A stretch of DNA of 9,109 bases from Victivallaceae bacterium (GCA_028698975.1 JAQVVK010000082.1:1-9109); one strand, 5' to 3'; positions 1 through 6,307 are shown, counted from the stretch's first letter. Numbers and translations are program-made. The notes: a model not told the origin generated them from the sequence alone.

Positions 1-292
1 CGCATGACAGCTGCGGATAATCTGATAAACCGGTTGAGCCGGCCCAGATGTAGAGGTCGAATCCGCGAATGAAATCCTCAAATTCGGTCGCCGGCCGGCT
101 GTCCGGCGTAAAGCCGTACAGCGGTACGGTGTGGACATTCAGTTTCTTCGCGGTGATTTCCGGGGTTCCGGTCGATACGGTAAAATCATCATCGGGAAAA
201 TACCGGCGAAAAATTTTCAAGGCGCAGCCGAGAATTGCTTCGTCACCGATGTTGTTGCAGCCGAATGGAACACCACCTACCAAAATTTTCAT
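1..292 (-). CDS. Polysaccharide pyruvyl transferase family protein, N-terminal part (runs off left edge)
   Basis: The minus strand is open from an ATG at 292-290 to the window edge, giving 97 codons of the protein's N-terminus. The translation starts MKILVGGVPFGCNNIGDEAI, and the glycine-rich GxNNIGDEAIL motif at residues 12-21 is the hallmark N-terminal loop of the polysaccharide pyruvyl transferase (CsaB/WcaK-type) family. It is followed by a Rossmann-like alternation (FTVSTGTPEI, then FDLYIWAGSTGLSDY), which matches the family's second glycine-rich turn. Family members transfer pyruvate from phosphoenolpyruvate onto cell-surface sugars as ketals, acting on the cytoplasmic side. Full-length members are usually about 300-400 residues, so roughly three quarters lies outside the window. 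A weak GGG-containing SD-like stretch sits 5-7 nt upstream, and a good promoter lies at 328-356. It is divergent from valS. The family call is fairly secure from the motif; the substrate cannot be told. Confidence 0.75.
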   Translation of the reverse strand, partial: MKILVGGVPFGCNNIGDEAILGCALKIFRRYFPDDDFTVSTGTPEITAKKLNVHTVPLYGFTPDSRPATEFEDFIRGFDLYIWAGSTGLSDYPQLSC

Positions 293-327
293 TGAAACCC
301 GTCCGGATAATTGTTTTCTATTCTAAT

Positions 328-356
328 AAAATACACCAAAAATCCCGATTTGACAA
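328..356 (-). promoter_or_regulatory. Sigma70-type promoter of the pyruvyl transferase gene
   Basis: Read on the minus strand there is TTGTCA (complement of 351-356), a 17-bp spacer and TATTTT (complement of 328-333). That is 5/6 and 4/6 of the consensus at ideal spacing. Transcription would start near position 321, leaving a leader of about 30 nt before the ATG at 292. Position and spacing fit the divergent gene well. Confidence 0.6.
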
Positions 357-378
357 GTCGCCGCGTCAAAATTCCGCC

Positions 379-402
379 GATTGCGCCGCCGACGGCGCGA
401 TC
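379..402. repeat. GC-rich perfect hairpin in the spacer
   Basis: GATTGCGCCG (379-388) and CGGCGCGATC (393-402) form a 10-bp stem, with one T-G wobble, around a CCGA loop. No T-run follows on either strand, so it is not a convincing intrinsic terminator. It lies between the two divergent promoters and could be an insulating or regulatory palindrome. I see no gene in 293-835. Confidence 0.4.
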
Positions 403-439
403 TCATGCCATACCCGGCTGATTTAATCGCCCGTTTCCT

Positions 440-467
440 TTGTTTTTATCGGTTGGCGTGCTATATT
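440..467 (+). promoter_or_regulatory. Candidate promoter upstream of valS, separated from it by the inserted element
   Basis: TTGTTT (440-445), a 16-bp spacer and TATATT (462-467) resemble a sigma70 promoter pointing at valS, with a predicted start near 474. Mobile element copy A begins only a few bases later. The ancestral valS leader would then have been short, and the present transcript would have to cross about 320 bp of element. Consensus match is moderate (-35 4/6, -10 5/6) in an AT-rich tract. Confidence 0.4.
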
Positions 468-494
468 ATATTTGAATTAGTTAGTCGGTTATGC

Positions 495-519
495 AAAACC
501 CTATTTTGAGAGGGTTTTT
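495..519 (+). terminator. Terminator-like hairpin at the left end of copy A
   Basis: AAAACCCT (495-502) pairs perfectly with AGGGTTTT (511-518) around an ATTTTGAG loop, and the 3' arm merges into a run of five T (515-519). This has the form of an intrinsic terminator or attenuator for transcription coming from the promoter at 440-467 towards valS. In copy B the same place is less well paired, so the feature belongs to this copy rather than being a fixed property of the family. Function is inferred. Confidence 0.4.
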
Positions 520-525
520 AGGAAA

Positions 526-775
526 CAAAAGCGACGTGTACAAGTGTACACGAGTTTGTCGTTGACGCCAAAGACGCTCAAAAGAGGGTGTAAGTCGCAC
601 AAAATTGAATACTAAAATTGCAGGTTTTTGAATAACACATATATATTTCCCGGCATGGGGCCTGGAAAAGAACAAAACTAAAAGGACGGGGTTACAGTCG
701 CTTTTTTATTTATATATAGTTAACTTCAGCCTCGCGTACTCAAGTACGCGTCGGCCTTGTTGCCTCATCTAAATG
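526..775. other. Structured non-coding cargo inside copy A
   Basis: This roughly 250-bp block is absent from copy B and is bounded by the short direct repeat GGAAA (521-525 and 775-779), consistent with either insertion here or deletion in copy B. Its two ends carry related hairpins in inverted orientation: stem CGTGTAC/GTACACG with loop AAGT (535-552), and stem CGCGTAC/GTACGCG with loop TCAA (733-750). The surrounding 27-bp blocks 532-558 and 727-753 match as inverted repeats at 20 of 27 positions. A 9-bp perfect inverted repeat, AAAAGCGAC (527-535) with GTCGCTTTT (697-705), runs into a T-run on the plus strand, so 527-708 could be a folded RNA with its own terminator-like end. No convincing ORF is present; the 64-codon minus-strand frame over 481-675 has no SD and no family features. 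Function unknown. Confidence 0.5.
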
Positions 776-835
776 GAAAAATCGACTTTTACATAACCGA
801 CTAGTTATTTCATAAACAATGGAGCGCGTATTGCG

Positions 836-3496
836 ATGTCAAGTTGCCAGCATGAACTTCCGCGGGCTTATGAGCCGGCTGATGTCGAGAAAAAATGGTT
901 CCCCATCTGGGAAAATAACGGCTACTTTCACGGAAAACCCAATCCGGACAAAAAGGGGTATTCGATCGTCATTCCGCCGCCCAACGTCACCGGGATATTG
1001 ACGCTCGGGCATGTGCTCAACAACACGCTTCAGGATGTTCTTTGCCGGTATCACCGCATGAACGGCGAGGAAGTGTGCTGGTTTCCCGGTACCGACCACG
1101 CCGGTATCGCCACCGAGGCCAGAGTGGAGAAATATTTGCGCAAGGAAGAAAACACCGGCCGCGACGAGCTGGGGCGCGATGAATTCATCCGCCGGGTCTG
1201 GAAGTGGAAAGAAGAATTCGGCGGCAAGATCATCCGCCAGCTTCGCACCCTGGGGTGCTCCTGCGACTGGGAGCGCGAGCGTTTTACCATGGATGAAGGC
1301 TTGAGCGACGCGGTGCGCCGGGTGTTTGTCGAACTTTACAACAAGGGTTATATCTATCGCGGCCAGCGCATGATAAACTGGTGCCCGGTCGCCAAAAGCG
1401 CGCTTTCCGACGAGGAAGTGATCTACAAGGATGTGCCCGGGCATTTCTGGCATTTCCGCTATCCGCTGGCGGATGGCTCCGGGTATCTGGTGGTGGCTAC
1501 CACCCGGCCGGAAACCATGTTTGGCGATACCGCCGTGGCGGTCAACCCCGACGACCCGCGTTACAAGCACTTGATCGGCAAGCTGGTCAAGCTGCCGTTG
1601 ACCGACCGCGAAATACCGATCGTGGGCGACGAACACGCCGACCCGACCAAGGGAACCGGCTGTGTCAAGATCACTCCGGCTCACGACCCCAACGACTTTG
1701 AAGTCGGCAAGCGGCACAAACTGGCCGTCATCAATGTGATGAATCCGGACGCCTCGCTCAATGCCAACGCGGGGCCGGAATTTGAGGGGCTTGACCGCTT
1801 CGAGGCGCGCAAGAAATGCGTCGCTATGATGGATGAGCAGGGCTTGCTCGACAAGGTCGAAGACATCGTGCATGCGGTCGGCTACTCCGAGCGCGGCGAC
1901 GTGCCGATCGAAACGCTGGTAAGTTATCAGTGGTTTTGCAATATGAAAGAGTTGGCCAAGCCTGCGGTCGAGGCGGTCAAATCCGGGAGCATCAAGTTTT
2001 ATCCCGAACGCTGGAGCAAAACCTATTTTCACTGGATGGAGAACATTCAGGACTGGTGTATTTCGCGTCAGATCTGGTGGGGACACCGCATCCCGGCCTG
2101 GTATAACGACGACAACGGCGAAGTATATGTCGGCGTCGAAGCTCCGACCGCGCCCGGTAAGTGGCGTCAGGAGGAAGATGTGCTCGACACCTGGTTCAGC
2201 AGCTGGCTGTGGCCGTTTTCGATCATGGGCTGGCCCAAGAACACCGACGAGCTAAAGTATTTCTATCCGACCTGCGATCTGGTGACCGGCCCGGACATCA
2301 TCTTTTTCTGGGTGGCGCGCATGATTATGGCCGGTTGCGAATTTATGAAAGAGATCCCGTTTCGCAACGTCTATTTCACCAGCATAATCCGTGACGAGAC
2401 CGGGCGCAAACTTTCCAAGTCGCTGGGCAACTCGCCCGACCCGCTTGATGTCATCAACGCCTACGGCGCGGACGCGCTGCGTTTCACGATCGTCTATATC
2501 GCGCCGGTCGGCATGGATATACGTTACAGCAACGAAAAGTGCGAGATCGGCAAGACTTTTGCCAACAAACTGTGGAACGCCTGCCGCTTCCGTCAAATGC
2601 AGGGCGCATGCACCGATGCGGCCGAAAAACTCGGCGCCGAGACGGTCGCCGCGCTTTCCGGCGACGAGAAGTGGATGCTCTCGAAACTTGACGCCGCGCT
2701 TGATTCGATCAAGACATCATTGGCCGATTTCCGTTTCCATACGGCGGCGCATGATCTCTATGATTTGGTGTGGTCTGACTTTTGTGACTGGTTCATTGAG
2801 GCGGAAAAGGTGCCGCTGCGCGCCGGCGGGGCTGATAAACAGCGCGCCTGCGAGGTGCTCGATTACGCTTTGTGGCGGATCCTGCGTATGCTGCACCCGT
2901 TTATGCCGTTCATCACCGAGGAGCTGGCTCACGCGATGGGATTTCTTGCCGATGGCGATACGATCATGTACTCCGCATTCCCGGAGAACGACGGCTTGGC
3001 CGTTTCGGACGGGCTTATTGCCATGGTGGAGGGCAAGTTTGAGTTGGTGCGCGGCGGTCGTTTTCTGCGGGCCAACTACAATATTCCGGATGGTCGCAAG
3101 GTGAATTTCTTCATCAAGGCGGCCGACGCGGACGCGCTGGCCGAGTTGGAAAGTGAGCGTCAGATGTTGACCGGTCTGCTCAATGCCGAAAACCTTACGC
3201 TGTCGCTGGACGAATTTGACTCCGCCGCCGACGGCGCGGCCCCGTCGAAACTTTGCGGACGCGGCACTATTTATCTGCCGCTGGCCGGATTGATCGATGT
3301 CAATGCCGAGTTGATCAAGCTCGGCAAACAGCGTAAAGAGCTGGAGGGATGGATCTCCGGCGCACGCGGAAAACTTTCCAACGAGCGTTTTCTGGCCAAG
3401 GCCCCCGAACAGGTGGTTGCCGACGCCAAAAAGCAGCTTGCCGAATTGGAAGACAAGTTGACGCGCACCGTTGAATTGATAAATTCACTGTCGTAA
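836..3496 (+). CDS. valS: Valine--tRNA ligase
   Basis: This 886-residue protein charges tRNA-Val with valine in the cytoplasm and is essential. The Rossmann catalytic core starts with IPPPNVTGILTLGHVLN (residues 46-62), where TLGH is the HIGH signature with its first His replaced. The CP1 editing domain shows TTRPETMFGDTAV (222-234) and GTGCVKITPAHDPNDFEVG (273-291). WCISRQIWWGHRIPAW (407-422) and DVLDTWFSSWLWPFS (448-462) are diagnostic of ValRS, and KLSKS (525-529) is the KMSKS loop. A Lys/Glu-rich C-terminal coiled coil (about 820-886) is the usual ValRS tRNA-binding arm. The cysteine pairs often found between WGHRIP and DVLDTW are missing; that stretch is short (YNDDNGEVYVG...). Length is normal. 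The ATG is preceded by GGAG at 821-824, 11 nt away. It is the first gene of a four-gene run, and copy A of the mobile element lies 29 bp upstream. Confidence 0.98.
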   Translation: MSSCQHELPRAYEPADVEKKWFPIWENNGYFHGKPNPDKKGYSIVIPPPNVTGILTLGHVLNNTLQDVLCRYHRMNGEEVCWFPGTDHAGIATEARVEKYLRKEENTGRDELGRDEFIRRVWKWKEEFGGKIIRQLRTLGCSCDWERERFTMDEGLSDAVRRVFVELYNKGYIYRGQRMINWCPVAKSALSDEEVIYKDVPGHFWHFRYPLADGSGYLVVATTRPETMFGDTAVAVNPDDPRYKHLIGKLVKLPLTDREIPIVGDEHADPTKGTGCVKITPAHDPNDFEVGKRHKLAVINVMNPDASLNANAGPEFEGLDRFEARKKCVAMMDEQGLLDKVEDIVHAVGYSERGDVPIETLVSYQWFCNMKELAKPAVEAVKSGSIKFYPERWSKTYFHWMENIQDWCISRQIWWGHRIPAWYNDDNGEVYVGVEAPTAPGKWRQEEDVLDTWFSSWLWPFSIMGWPKNTDELKYFYPTCDLVTGPDIIFFWVARMIMAGCEFMKEIPFRNVYFTSIIRDETGRKLSKSLGNSPDPLDVINAYGADALRFTIVYIAPVGMDIRYSNEKCEIGKTFANKLWNACRFRQMQGACTDAAEKLGAETVAALSGDEKWMLSKLDAALDSIKTSLADFRFHTAAHDLYDLVWSDFCDWFIEAEKVPLRAGGADKQRACEVLDYALWRILRMLHPFMPFITEELAHAMGFLADGDTIMYSAFPENDGLAVSDGLIAMVEGKFELVRGGRFLRANYNIPDGRKVNFFIKAADADALAELESERQMLTGLLNAENLTLSLDEFDSAADGAAPSKLCGRGTIYLPLAGLIDVNAELIKLGKQRKELEGWISGARGKLSNERFLAKAPEQVVADAKKQLAELEDKLTRTVELINSLS

Positions 3497-3513
3497 CAGG
3501 AGGGTGGTTTGCC

Positions 3514-4575
3514 ATGCCGCAGTTTGAATACAACTATGATACTCCGCCGCGTTCGGTAAAATCTGTCTGGCACGGCCGCTTGCGACGTATCGGGTTGTTT
3601 ATTGTGGTGGCTGCGGTTACGGCGGGCGCGCTTTATTTGCTTTATCCGGGGTCGGACGGCAAACCCAAAGGCGGAACTCCGCCGAGCTCCGAAAAAATAG
3701 AGCAGCCTGATGCAGGAAGCGAAGCGTCGGCAACGGGTAAGGACGCCGCCGCTCCGCGCAATGCGGATGGGGAAAAGCTGTCGCAGTTGCCGGCCAACGA
3801 CTCCGGTAACGATGAATTGCCCTCCGACGAGTCGCCGGATACCGCGACCGACGGCGCGGCTGCGCAGCAGCAGCCCACCGCCGAGCCGGAAAAAGGCAAG
3901 GTGTGGGCGGGAGACCCGGTGATCGATCAGCCGACTCAGGCCGTGCCACCTTCCGAACGGGGTGAGTCGCAGCGTAATCTCGCCGATTACCGGGCAAAGA
4001 AACTTGTCAACGGCGCGATCATTTATTCGGTCAAATCCGGTGATTTTCTCGAACGTATCGCCCGCAAACATCACACCACTATCGACGCTCTGGTCGACGC
4101 CAACGGACTTGAGTCGGCCAAGAGTACGATCCGCATCGGGCAAAAACTCTATTTGCTGCCGGGGCCGTGGGAGATCGAAGTAAGCAAGTCGGCGCGGGTG
4201 CTCAAACTCTACAACCTCAACTCCGGCAAGTCGCGGCTTTTCGCCGAATTCGACATCGGCATCGGGCGGCAGGGATCGACGCCGGCCGACCGTTTTCAGG
4301 TCAGGGCGCGCATTGAATCGCCGTCATGGACTGCTCCGGACGGGTCGATTTACAAACACGGCGACCCCGACAACCCGCTGGGGGATTATTTTCTGAAACT
4401 TGGCTATGCCAACCGGCCGGCGAAACCGGCTAACGGAATTGGTATTCACGGTACAAACGACGAATCAAGTGTGACCCGTTCGCTCAGCAGCGGGTGCATA
4501 AGAATGCGTCGCGCCGATATAAAAATGCTCTACGAACTGACGCCGGTGTCGACGCCGGTGCGTATAACCGAGTGA
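3514..4575 (+). CDS. Membrane-anchored LysM / YkuD-type L,D-transpeptidase
   Basis: A 353-residue envelope protein likely to form or remodel L,D cross-links in peptidoglycan, or to attach proteins to it. A short basic cytoplasmic start (residues 1-25) is followed by one TM segment (about 26-44) with no cleavage site I trust, so it is probably a type II anchor. A long Pro/Ala/Glu/Asp-rich linker (about 48-165) spans the periplasm. A LysM peptidoglycan-binding module follows (about 169-215: YSVKSGDFLERIARKHHTT ... IRIGQKLYLL). The C-terminal YkuD domain (about 218-353) has IHGTND (311-316) and the catalytic SSGCIRM (325-331), with His312 and Cys328. The usual SHGCIRM has Ser here in place of His. 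The start is fixed by AGGAGG at 3498-3503. The gene begins 17 bp after valS and ends 10 bp before accA, so it is probably cotranscribed with both. The domain call is secure; the exact reaction is not. Confidence 0.93.
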   Translation: MPQFEYNYDTPPRSVKSVWHGRLRRIGLFIVVAAVTAGALYLLYPGSDGKPKGGTPPSSEKIEQPDAGSEASATGKDAAAPRNADGEKLSQLPANDSGNDELPSDESPDTATDGAAAQQQPTAEPEKGKVWAGDPVIDQPTQAVPPSERGESQRNLADYRAKKLVNGAIIYSVKSGDFLERIARKHHTTIDALVDANGLESAKSTIRIGQKLYLLPGPWEIEVSKSARVLKLYNLNSGKSRLFAEFDIGIGRQGSTPADRFQVRARIESPSWTAPDGSIYKHGDPDNPLGDYFLKLGYANRPAKPANGIGIHGTNDESSVTRSLSSGCIRMRRADIKMLYELTPVSTPVRITE

Positions 4576-4585
4576 GGATTACCCC

Positions 4586-5560
4586 ATGCCTGAAATACAT
4601 CTTGAGTTTGAGAAACCGCTGTGTGAGCTTAAGAGCAAGATCGACGAGCTGCAAAAGTTTTCTTCCGGCAACGGCATTGATGTTTCAAGCCAGATCGCGG
4701 CTTTGAATCAGGAACTTGAGGCTAAACGTCATGATATATATTCATCGCTGACCCCGTGGCAGCGGGTTCAGCTTGCCCGCCACCCGGAGAGGCCGTACAC
4801 GCTGGATTATATTGAGCGGATGTTCAGTTGCTTTGTCGAATTGGCCGGTGACCGGCGTTTCCGCGACGATAAAGCGGTGGTCGGCGGATTTGCCAAATTT
4901 CGCGACAAGCCGGTGATGGTCATCGGCACCCAAAAAGGGCGCGACATGAAGTCAAACGTCTACCGCAACTTTGGCTGGCCCGGCCCGGAAGGGTATCGCA
5001 AGGCGATGCGTCTGATGAAGTTGGCCGATAAGGCGGGGGTGCCGATCGTGACATTTATTGACACTCCGGGGGCATATCCCGGCGTCTCCAGCGAGGAACG
5101 CCACATCGGAGAGGCGATCGCAGTCAATTTACGGGACATGTTTTCGCTCGGCGTGCCGGTCGTCGCGGTGGTGATCGGCGAGGGCGGCTCCGGCGGAGCA
5201 ATCGGTATTGGCGTCGGCAACCGGGTGCTGGTAATGGAAAACGCCTATTATTCGGTAATTACCCCGGAGGGGTGTGCCGCAATTCTTTGGAAAGACCGCC
5301 AGTTCGCGCCGCAGGCGGCGAATGCGCTGCATCTGACCGCGCACGACATGCTTGAGCTTGGTATTGCCGACGAAGTGGTGGCCGAGCCGTTTGGCGGAGC
5401 GCAGACCGATTATGACGCGGCGGCGGCTTTACTGGGTGACGCCATTGCCGGGCAGCTTAATACTCTTCGCAAGTTGTCGGCGACCAAACTTCGCGATCAG
5501 CGTTATGAGAAATTCCGTTCGATCGGAGAATACACGACGGTGGAGGCCGATGTAAAGTGA
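4586..5560 (+). CDS. accA: Acetyl-CoA carboxylase carboxyltransferase, alpha subunit
   Basis: A 324-residue AccA, close to the family's usual length of about 320. With AccD it transfers the carboxyl group from biotin on AccB to acetyl-CoA to make malonyl-CoA, the first committed step of fatty-acid synthesis. The N-terminal helical region (1-55) is typical, with FEKPLCELKSKIDEL near the start. The crotonase-like fold carries ARHPERPYTLDYI (64-76), FIDTPGAYPG (157-166), the oxyanion-hole region VIGEGGSGGAIGI (196-208) and ITPEGCAAILWKD (225-237). The Cys-rich AccD zinc domain is absent, so this is the separate alpha subunit, and AccD must be encoded elsewhere. GAGG at 4574-4577 precedes the ATG. 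Its last four bases overlap the start of the next gene (GTGA), indicating coupled translation. Confidence 0.97.
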   Translation: MPEIHLEFEKPLCELKSKIDELQKFSSGNGIDVSSQIAALNQELEAKRHDIYSSLTPWQRVQLARHPERPYTLDYIERMFSCFVELAGDRRFRDDKAVVGGFAKFRDKPVMVIGTQKGRDMKSNVYRNFGWPGPEGYRKAMRLMKLADKAGVPIVTFIDTPGAYPGVSSEERHIGEAIAVNLRDMFSLGVPVVAVVIGEGGSGGAIGIGVGNRVLVMENAYYSVITPEGCAAILWKDRQFAPQAANALHLTAHDMLELGIADEVVAEPFGGAQTDYDAAAALLGDAIAGQLNTLRKLSATKLRDQRYEKFRSIGEYTTVEADVK

Positions 5561-6027
5561 AGAACATCTTGACGGTGCGCCCCGCCGAAGAACGTGATGT
5601 CGCGTCTATTCGCGGGTTGATCGCCATTTATGCTGAAAAAGCGATTATGCTTGACCGGGATGAGGCGGATATTCGCTTTTATCTCGGCAATTTTGTGGTG
5701 GCCGAGGCCGACGGAGTAGTTCGCGGCTGTGCTGCGGTGCGTGACTTTGGCGGCGATCTTCTGGAGGTGCGTTCGCTTGTCGTGGCGCCTGATTTTCAGA
5801 GCAAGGGAATTGGCCGCGCTCTTTTGGAAGCGATTATTTCCGGGTTGTCGATCCGCCGCAGTTCGTGGCGGCTTTTCACTTTGACATATCAGGTGGATTT
5901 CTTTCGCAAGCTCGGGTTTGAGGTGGTCGACCGGAAAATGTTTCCGGAAAAAATATGGAGCGACTGTTCCCGCTGTCCCAAGCAGTCCCGCTGCGATGAA
6001 GTCGCTTTGCTGATGTCCTCAAAATGA
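5557..6027 (+). CDS. argA: ArgA-type short N-acetylglutamate synthase (GNAT acetyltransferase)
   Basis: A 156-residue single-domain GNAT protein. The acetyl-CoA pyrophosphate loop is QSKGIGRALL (81-90), preceded by the beta4 strand LLEVRSLVVAPDF (68-80). YQVDFFRKLGFEVVDR (111-126), then the FPEKIWSDCSRCP stretch and CDE (about 129-148), match the tail of the short ArgA/N-acetylglutamate synthase family, including Cys137, Cys140 and Cys146. Those enzymes acetylate glutamate to open arginine biosynthesis. There is no amino-acid kinase domain, unlike E. coli ArgA. I choose the GTG start at 5557: GGAGG at 5542-5546 is 10 nt upstream and the start overlaps the accA stop by 4 bp. It is the last gene of the valS run, 31 bp before element copy B. 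The family is well supported, but the substrate is by family analogy, and no other arginine gene is in view. Confidence 0.78.
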   Translation: MKNILTVRPAEERDVASIRGLIAIYAEKAIMLDRDEADIRFYLGNFVVAEADGVVRGCAAVRDFGGDLLEVRSLVVAPDFQSKGIGRALLEAIISGLSIRRSSWRLFTLTYQVDFFRKLGFEVVDRKMFPEKIWSDCSRCPKQSRCDEVALLMSSK

Positions 6028-6058
6028 GGATGGGTGGCAATCCCCCGTGCCACACACA

Positions 6059-6137
6059 TAAGTAGTCGGTTATGTAAAAGTCGATTTTCTTTCCTGAAAT
6101 CCCCCTCAAAATAGGGCTTTGCATAACCAGCTAAGTA
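6059..6137 (-). mobile_element. MITE-like inverted-repeat element, copy B (short form), with 6-bp target duplication
   Basis: The element proper is 6065-6131 (67 bp), inverted relative to copy A. Its terminal repeats GTCGGTTATGTAAA and the complement of its right end (GCTGGTTATGCAAA) match at 11 of 14 positions. As RNA they pair at 13 of 14 positions when G-U is allowed. It is flanked by TAAGTA on both sides (6059-6064 and 6132-6137), a different 6-mer from copy A's TAGTTA, so the two insertions are independent. It is non-coding and lacks the 250-bp cargo of copy A. Lying 31 bp after the argA-like stop codon, its transcript would form a 3'-end stem-loop that could stabilise or end the operon mRNA; no T-run follows it. 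Confidence 0.8.
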
Positions 6138-6146
6138 CCGGTATTG

Positions 6147-6255
6147 CAAGCAAATAATATTAGTTACTAAATTAATTTTTGAATTTTATTAAATAATTGC
6201 TTGATTTTTGACTGCCCCGGTTTATATTCTCCAATAGAGACAAGCAGATTGCTTG
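6147..6255. promoter_or_regulatory. Candidate operator: four CAAGCA/TGCTTG half-sites around a promoter
   Basis: The 6-mer CAAGCA or its complement occurs four times: CAAGCAA at 6147-6153, TTGCTTG at 6197-6203 (running into the -35 box), and a tight palindrome CAAGCA-GAT-TGCTTG at 6241-6255, just after the predicted transcription start. This spacing is what a repressor operator set looks like. The AT-rich background raises the chance of coincidence, and no regulator gene is nearby. The palindrome could instead act as a hairpin in the mRNA leader. Confidence 0.4.
6201..6228 (+). promoter_or_regulatory. Sigma70-type promoter of the orphan membrane ORF
   Basis: TTGATT (6201-6206), a 16-bp spacer and TATATT (6223-6228) form a reasonable promoter, with a start expected near 6235 and a leader of about 70 nt. 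The upstream stretch 6140-6200 is very AT-rich and could serve as an UP element. The second TGCTTG half-site abuts the -35 box. Confidence 0.5.
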
Positions 6256-6307
6256 GTCGAATGGTTTTAATTTGCAACGACATACTGATGCCTGGGGGGC
6301 TGCATAC

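Larger units (their letters stand above)
478..807 (+). mobile_element. MITE-like inverted-repeat element, copy A (long form), with 6-bp target duplication
   Basis: The element proper is 484-801 (318 bp). Its ends are inverted repeats GTCGGTTATGCAAAA (484-498) and the complement of 787-801 (GTCGGTTATGTAAAA), 14 of 15 identical. It is flanked on both sides by TAGTTA (478-483 and 802-807), read as a 6-bp target-site duplication. It has no substantial ORF and no transposase, so it is non-autonomous. The same ends occur in the opposite orientation in the 67-bp copy at 6059-6137: the left 42 bp match at 36 positions, and the right end is identical over 25 bp apart from one extra A. Copy A differs by carrying about 250 bp of extra sequence (526-775). 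It sits 29 bp before the valS start codon and makes up most of that gene's upstream region. The mobilising transposase family is unknown. Confidence 0.82.

Noticed and set aside
389..399. CCGACGGCGCG repeated near 389, 3229 and 3847 as a dispersed motif
   Set aside because: Two of the three are inside genes and encode Asp-Gly-Ala by ordinary codon preference; there is no wider similarity around them.
526..775. T-box riboswitch upstream of valS
   Set aside because: The position would suit a T-box, and AGAGGGTGTAAGTCGC (583-598) faintly recalls the T-box bulge sequence. However, the conserved AGGGTGGNACCGCG is not present, no valine specifier hairpin is evident, and the block lies wholly inside a mobile element.
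788..816. Outward hybrid promoter from the right end of copy A (TTTACA, 17 bp, CATAAA) into valS
   Set aside because: Box match and spacing are decent, but the start would fall near 823, inside the GGAG ribosome-binding site at 821-824, so the transcript would lack its own SD.
839..2086. Long minus-strand open frame (415 codons) opposite valS
   Set aside because: It is the antisense shadow of a GC-biased real gene, has no SD or family motifs, and valS is unambiguous.
3271..4143. Minus-strand frame across the valS-ldt junction
   Set aside because: It covers parts of two well-supported plus-strand genes and the translation is an Arg-rich shadow.
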